IMG/VR virus record: IMGVR_UViG_3300025137_000026
Location: 1-64,000 of that record
Direction: 5' to 3' (one strand)
Length of the DNA: 64,000 nt
From: a virus
The notes beneath the pieces were generated by a model. That model was given only the letters and a program-made list of their open reading frames with translations, had not been told where the DNA came from and ran no database searches. Position 1 is the stretch's first letter. Each line of letters begins with the position of its first letter. A program made the translations under genes and the position numbers. This document shows, in pieces, positions 60,126 through 64,000 of this stretch.

Positions 60126-61641
60126 TCCTAAGGCTTTTCTTGGTGCTTTTGACGAAGAAGAAGAAGAGCAAGTAGAGCAGGAACCATGGAGTCCTTCACT
60201 ATCTGGAAGCCAGCAGGAATTATTTGAGAGCAGAGCTAAGTATGTCCTTGCCTATGGAGAAAGAGCATCGGGTAAAACTTTTGTATTAGGTGGTCATAAA
60301 TTGGTTCGTCATGCCTATGAGAATTTCAATGCTCTGTGTTTAATAGTTGTTGGAGTTAAGTCACAAGCAACCCAAGGGGGAGTTTGGCATAAATTGCAGA
60401 CAGAAATATTACCTGAGTGGAAAGAGGGTCTTGGGCTTGAGCATACGGACGAGAAAATGGATTTACAGAAAGCACCATATATTGATGTGCAGAACCGATA
60501 TGGTGGTTGGTCTAGAATAAGTCTTATGTCTGCACCATTTGGGAACATTTTGTCTGATCGAATAAAAGGTTTTGAGCCTAGCTATGTTTTCGTGGATGAG
60601 CTAACAAACCTAGAGTCTCCGGCTTATTTCAATGCCATCGTTCAGCAGTTGGGAAGGCGTCAAGGAATTGAGGGCTGTCAACAATACTGCGCTGCCTGCA
60701 ATCCGAGTGGCCCGTCTCACTGGGTGTACAAAAGATTCTTTGAGTCACCATTAGATGAATACGGTAATTACAATAAAGCCTACCATGTAGTACATGTTAG
60801 GATTGCCGAGAATGTAGATAACTTACCCGAGGGTTACTATGACCGAGTTATGGAAGCGGTTTCTAATGACCCAATTGAAGCAAAACGAATGCTTGAGGGT
60901 GAGTGGGTAGATAGACCATCGGGCGATGCTATATTAGCTCCGTACTTTTCAAAACCTTTACATGTCGTAGGTGATTCTCGAAAGGGAATAGTTCCCAACC
61001 CAAGTTTTCCTGTAATAATTGGATATGACCCTGGGGCAGTAAACAATGCGATGATATTTATGCAGTGCCTGATTGGGAAAGAGAAATCGATTTGGACGGT
61101 ATTTGATGAATTAGTTACTATAAATAAGAAGATTCCTTACACCACAATAATCCCTCTTATATACAGGAAGATGGCATATTGGAATGAACGTGTCGGTCAA
61201 AAGCTAAAATTCGTACACATTTCAGATAACTCAGCTTTCAACCAGTACCGAGCAAAAACAGGATCCTACGATGTTCGAGACTTTGAGGAAATATCAAAGG
61301 AGAAGTGTGACCATTTTGACCTTGAGCCTATTCGTATGAAGGCAGCTCCAAAATTCCAAGGTTCAGTCGAGGGTAGGGTGAGGCTAATGATTGCCAAACT
61401 TGTGCAGGAGGAAATAATATTTTCAGCCCAATGCACTGAGTCTTTAAAAAGTATTCGTCACCTTTCTTCAGAAAAACAAAAAGATGGCAAGTATGACCCT
61501 ACACTAGGCTTAAAACCAAGGCGTTCAGTCTATATTCATGCCTTCGATGCACTGACATATCCAATTATGTATTATGATGTTAAATCAGGAACACCATATG
61601 CTAATGTGAAAACCTCAAGTATAATAGAAATTAATGCTTGA
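60103..61641 (+). CDS. terL: Terminase large subunit
   Basis: 512 aa. ATPase: Walker A AYGERASGKTF (about 50-60), Walker B SYVFVDEL (about 160-167), coupling motif CNPSGPSHW (about 199). Nuclease: GYDPGAVNNA (about 308), SDNSAFN (about 375), HAFDALTYP near the end. It pumps DNA into the procapsid and cuts it. An acidic N-terminal extension (DEEEEEQVEQE) may bind the small subunit. Confidence 0.92.
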   Translation: MPRLKKIDPKAFLGAFDEEEEEQVEQEPWSPSLSGSQQELFESRAKYVLAYGERASGKTFVLGGHKLVRHAYENFNALCLIVVGVKSQATQGGVWHKLQTEILPEWKEGLGLEHTDEKMDLQKAPYIDVQNRYGGWSRISLMSAPFGNILSDRIKGFEPSYVFVDELTNLESPAYFNAIVQQLGRRQGIEGCQQYCAACNPSGPSHWVYKRFFESPLDEYGNYNKAYHVVHVRIAENVDNLPEGYYDRVMEAVSNDPIEAKRMLEGEWVDRPSGDAILAPYFSKPLHVVGDSRKGIVPNPSFPVIIGYDPGAVNNAMIFMQCLIGKEKSIWTVFDELVTINKKIPYTTIIPLIYRKMAYWNERVGQKLKFVHISDNSAFNQYRAKTGSYDVRDFEEISKEKCDHFDLEPIRMKAAPKFQGSVEGRVRLMIAKLVQEEIIFSAQCTESLKSIRHLSSEKQKDGKYDPTLGLKPRRSVYIHAFDALTYPIMYYDVKSGTPYANVKTSSIIEINA

Positions 61642-61663
61642 GTAACCTAACCTTTTGGGTTAC
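61642..61663 (+). promoter_or_regulatory. GTAACCTAA...GGGTTAC inverted repeat after terL
   Basis: GTAACCTAA (61642-61650) begins right after the terL stop; GGGTTAC (61657-61663) completes the inverted repeat, 9 bp before ATG 61673. Confidence 0.6.
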
Positions 61664-61672
61664 AAAAGACAT

Positions 61673-61945
61673 ATGCAGGATTTACTTCAATTAGGACTAG
61701 GGGACGAAGAGGTTGCTGAACTTTTCGAGGGTGTTTCAGCAGGATCAAAAATTAAATTAACGCTGGAAGTTACCGTTTCCGAAATCGATGATGAGAGAGT
61801 CAACTCTACTGTTGATTTAGTACACGATGAAGTTGAAGTACTAGATGATGGTGAAGACCTCGAGGACGAGGATGATTACGAGGAAGAAGAAGATGATGAA
61901 GACGAGGTTGAGGAATACGAGGAAGACGAGGCTGAAGAAGAGTGA
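61673..61945 (+). CDS. Extremely acidic protein (90 aa)
   Basis: Start at ATG 61673 behind the inverted-repeat motif. Residues 1-55 are a folded-looking domain (LEVTVSEIDDERVNSTVDLV); the last 35 are almost only Glu, Asp and Tyr. Possible scaffold-, histone-mimic- or basic-protein partner; unknown. Confidence 0.6.
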   Translation: MQDLLQLGLGDEEVAELFEGVSAGSKIKLTLEVTVSEIDDERVNSTVDLVHDEVEVLDDGEDLEDEDDYEEEEDDEDEVEEYEEDEAEEE

Positions 61946-61994
61946 TTACTCTCCAGCTTCACTCTTAATATCGACTCACTATAAGCACTGTAGG

Positions 61995-62270
61995 GTAAAC
62001 GAGATATGGGACAGAAACAGGGTACAACGATTACTTGGGTATCTCCGTATGTCCGAAAAGGAATTGGTGGCGTTACTAAACACTACTATCAGCAGTTTCA
62101 AATCAAGTTATCTCCGAGGAAGCATCACTGGGCCATGTGCGCTTCTTCTGACCGTTCTAGAACAAAACTACATGGGGGACTTTGTAACAGACTCAGTACC
62201 CAATCTATTTAATTTTTATGGTTCATCCGGACATACTTCTCAAAACAAACACGACTCAAGCGCGGCTTAG
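61995..62270 (+). CDS. HTH protein without a standard start codon (about 91 aa)
   Basis: NEIWDRNRVQRLLGYLRMSE, KELVALLNTTISSFKSSYLR and GSITGPCALLLTVLEQNYMG form a Cro/C1-like HTH as in small phage regulators. The family-like start falls on GTA (61995), which is not a usual start codon; the first ATG (62049) would remove helix 1. It may start at GTA, be read by a +1 shift from the acidic gene, or be broken. The 3' end overlaps the portal gene by 53 bp. Confidence 0.5.
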   Translation, partial: VNEIWDRNRVQRLLGYLRMSEKELVALLNTTISSFKSSYLRGSITGPCALLLTVLEQNYMGDFVTDSVPNLFNFYGSSGHTSQNKHDSSAA

Positions 62271-64000
62271 GGAAGTATTTACCTGCAAAAAGTCAGACTC
62301 CAAGGATTGGAAAATCAGGGAGCGTCTTACTGATTTAGTCCGAAGTCGAGTCCACGAGGGGATTTATCACTCATGCAAAAATCACTCTTTGTACCTCTCT
62401 GTGGACTTGGCTTGGGATAGCCTTCCTATTAATAAGTTTACGATTCCATTGCTACAGTATGCACAAGGTAAAATCAATATTGAGCAATGTGGGCAGAAAC
62501 TTGAGGGTATAGACCCAGACTTAAAAGATAAGTTTGTAGAGTATGACGATGAAGGTGCAGTTAAGGATATTAATCTTATGCGTCTTTATGAGGTTTCGGT
62601 TTCATTAATTCGTTCTTATGTGACTCGAAGAGTCGCTGCTCAGACGTCGAGATTTTCAAACCTATTCCCATACTTTAAGTATGAGGCAAGAGGTACTGAC
62701 ATACCCTCTAGGGTTAGGGCGGAAGTTCTTTCTCAACGAGTTGAAATGATGGCCGAGCAGTTTGGATACAGGCATCAGTTTGAGCAAAGCATTCGTTCGA
62801 TGTTTATGTATGGTTACTCTCTGATGTTTCCATCTGAGCCTTGGACTCGTGAAGTTCACTGGAGAGATTCACCTGATGGAATGGAATCTTATGTTGAGAA
62901 AGAAGGTATACATTTTGTTAGCCCACACCCAACTCGTACATTTTGGGATAACTCAGCACCTTTAGCTGCAGTTAACACTAATCTTGGCCCGACTTGGTTG
63001 GGGTATTGGGACATAGTCAGGTATTCAACGGTTAGAGATAACCCAGGATATTGGAACATGGATGATATAGCATATACCAATTCACTTCATGGTTTAGTTA
63101 ATAGCTACAAAGACTTCTTTGATTATTATTTTGATGGCTCAGTCATGGCTTTCCCAAAGAAAACTGATTGGTTTCCATTTGGTAACGACAGAACATCTAA
63201 TAAGGGTATATATGCAGGTGAGGACGAAGATAAAGCTATGTTCGTCTCTACTATGTACATGAAATTAAACCCGAAGGCTGAAGGGCTAGGGGATTATCCT
63301 TTTGACTGCTGGTTAAAAGTAATTGTGGCATCTGATGAAACAATTATCTATGCCGAGTGGATGCCCTCAATTCCGGCTATTTATGGTGGAATTAACCAAA
63401 ACGATGATCGAATGGCTAACTGCTCGTTCGCTCATGACTTGATGCCTTATCAGGACCAGATGAATAACATCGTCTATGCGATGCTTCATCATATGAAAAT
63501 ATCTATGTTTAAGATTCTGACTATTGATCAGGATGCACTGGATGAAGATGTAAAGGAATACTTACAGGCATCGTTAGCAGAAGATAATTTCTATCAAAAG
63601 CCTAAGGCTATGTTCTACTCAGGAGCTAAAGCTGCAGACTTAGGAATTGATACAAAGAATATAATAAATGTGGTAGATGTATCACAAGAGTTAGCTCAAG
63701 GCATTAGTATGTCTCTTAATTCTTTGTTCCAATTACTTAATTTAGTTGAGAAGCTGATGATTCTTTCTCCACAAGAGTTGGGTCAAGCTGCACAAAGAGA
63801 AATATCTGCAACGGAGGTTAGTGAAATAGCTAACACGACTAACACGATTTACGCATTTATATCAGAAGGTATTGATGAGATGCGCGCTGCAGCCAAGAAG
63901 ATGATTTACGAGCATCTAGTATGCTGTAGCACCACAGAGTTTAATGTACCTGTAAAGCAAAGGTTCTCACTGAAAACAATTACCGATGCAGGGCTTGAGA
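62218..64000 (+). CDS. Portal protein (3' truncated by window edge)
   Basis: Open from ATG 62218 (MVHPDILLKTNTTQARLREV) to the end, 594 codons seen. Place directly after terL, large size, and segments such as SRVRAEVLSQRVEMMAEQFG, MFMYGYSLMF, FAHDLMPYQDQMNNIVYAML and ELGQAAQREISATEVSEIAN fit portals of podovirus-like phages (dodecameric DNA gate). The assignment rests on position and general pattern rather than one strict motif. Confidence 0.7.
   Translation, partial: MVHPDILLKTNTTQARLREVFTCKKSDSKDWKIRERLTDLVRSRVHEGIYHSCKNHSLYLSVDLAWDSLPINKFTIPLLQYAQGKINIEQCGQKLEGIDPDLKDKFVEYDDEGAVKDINLMRLYEVSVSLIRSYVTRRVAAQTSRFSNLFPYFKYEARGTDIPSRVRAEVLSQRVEMMAEQFGYRHQFEQSIRSMFMYGYSLMFPSEPWTREVHWRDSPDGMESYVEKEGIHFVSPHPTRTFWDNSAPLAAVNTNLGPTWLGYWDIVRYSTVRDNPGYWNMDDIAYTNSLHGLVNSYKDFFDYYFDGSVMAFPKKTDWFPFGNDRTSNKGIYAGEDEDKAMFVSTMYMKLNPKAEGLGDYPFDCWLKVIVASDETIIYAEWMPSIPAIYGGINQNDDRMANCSFAHDLMPYQDQMNNIVYAMLHHMKISMFKILTIDQDALDEDVKEYLQASLAEDNFYQKPKAMFYSGAKAADLGIDTKNIINVVDVSQELAQGISMSLNSLFQLLNLVEKLMILSPQELGQAAQREISATEVSEIANTTNTIYAFISEGIDEMRAAAKKMIYEHLVCCSTTEFNVPVKQRFSLKTITDAGLE

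Noticed and set aside
61845-61994. Upstream extension of the HTH frame through the acidic gene
   Set aside because: The Met/Lys/Arg/Thr-rich product is the shadow of the Glu/Asp-rich frame; only the part from about 61995 is protein-like.

Overview
The window is a continuous stretch of a tailed, probably temperate bacteriophage genome, with no host housekeeping genes at either edge. Recognisable phage functions are a small terminase candidate, terminase large subunit, portal (cut by the right edge), tail fibres (the first is cut by the left edge), very large virion/ejection-type proteins, a DnaB helicase, SSB, Rad52-type annealing protein, RusA resolvase, two tyrosine recombinases and an attP-like site built on the 3' end of a tRNA-Phe. 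The terminase-portal end and the tail-fibre end would meet if the genome is circular or circularly permuted; capsid and tail-tube genes are not in the window and would lie in that gap. No DNA polymerase, RNA polymerase or certain lysis gene was recognised. Host: unknown. Thrombospondin-3-type DxDxDG repeats, Trp/Tyr-rich wall-like repeats and the style of several small proteins recall marine Verrucomicrobiota-type bacteria, but that is a weak inference; the tRNA-Phe core is the best handle on the host.

Layout. (1) 1-6.2 kb, rightward: tail and tail-fibre/adhesin genes. (2) 6.2-26.1 kb, rightward: a 40-aa coiled peptide, proteins of 1057, 694, 784 and 207 aa, a 3682-aa giant with polyvalent-protein features (zincin-like and ADP-ribosyltransferase-like segments, hydrophobic N- and C-terminal parts) and a PD-(D/E)XK nuclease. 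(3) 26.1-27.8 kb, rightward: ten tiny, tightly overlapping genes, eight of them very Lys/Arg-rich, ending with a membrane-anchored coiled coil. (4) 27.8-44.0 kb, leftward: tyrosine recombinase, SF2 helicase, a C5-cytosine methyltransferase whose C-terminal half is overprinted by a second gene of WPTP repeats, then about 30 small mostly unknown genes plus a GP88-like protein and a peptide deformylase. (5) 44.05-45.3 kb: 1.26 kb without convincing genes, holding a terminator-like hairpin, a helically phased TACGTA iteron array and nested palindromes; a candidate origin, centromere or control region. (6) 45.3-49.4 kb: divergent genes around a palindrome and G-runs, then a rightward group ending in an HNH nuclease. 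(7) 49.4-56.4 kb, leftward: the replication and recombination module (dNMP kinase, SSB, DnaB, putative loader, RusA, DUF2800/Cas4-like nuclease, Rad52). (8) 56.4-58.9 kb: regulators, a 46-bp palindrome carrying three more TACGTA boxes, integrase and attP. (9) 58.9-64 kb, rightward: packaging genes and portal.

Two genome-wide signals stand out. Thirteen intergenic sites carry GTAACC(T)AA followed by GGTTAC or (A/G)TAAC; twelve lie directly before a start codon, in the same orientation as the gene and mostly in place of a Shine-Dalgarno, while operon-internal genes have AAGGA/GGAGG sites and ATGA overlaps. This looks like the phage's own promoter/operator. The TACGTA boxes at 11-bp spacing occur in two intergenic regions 13 kb apart and look like binding arrays for one phage protein.
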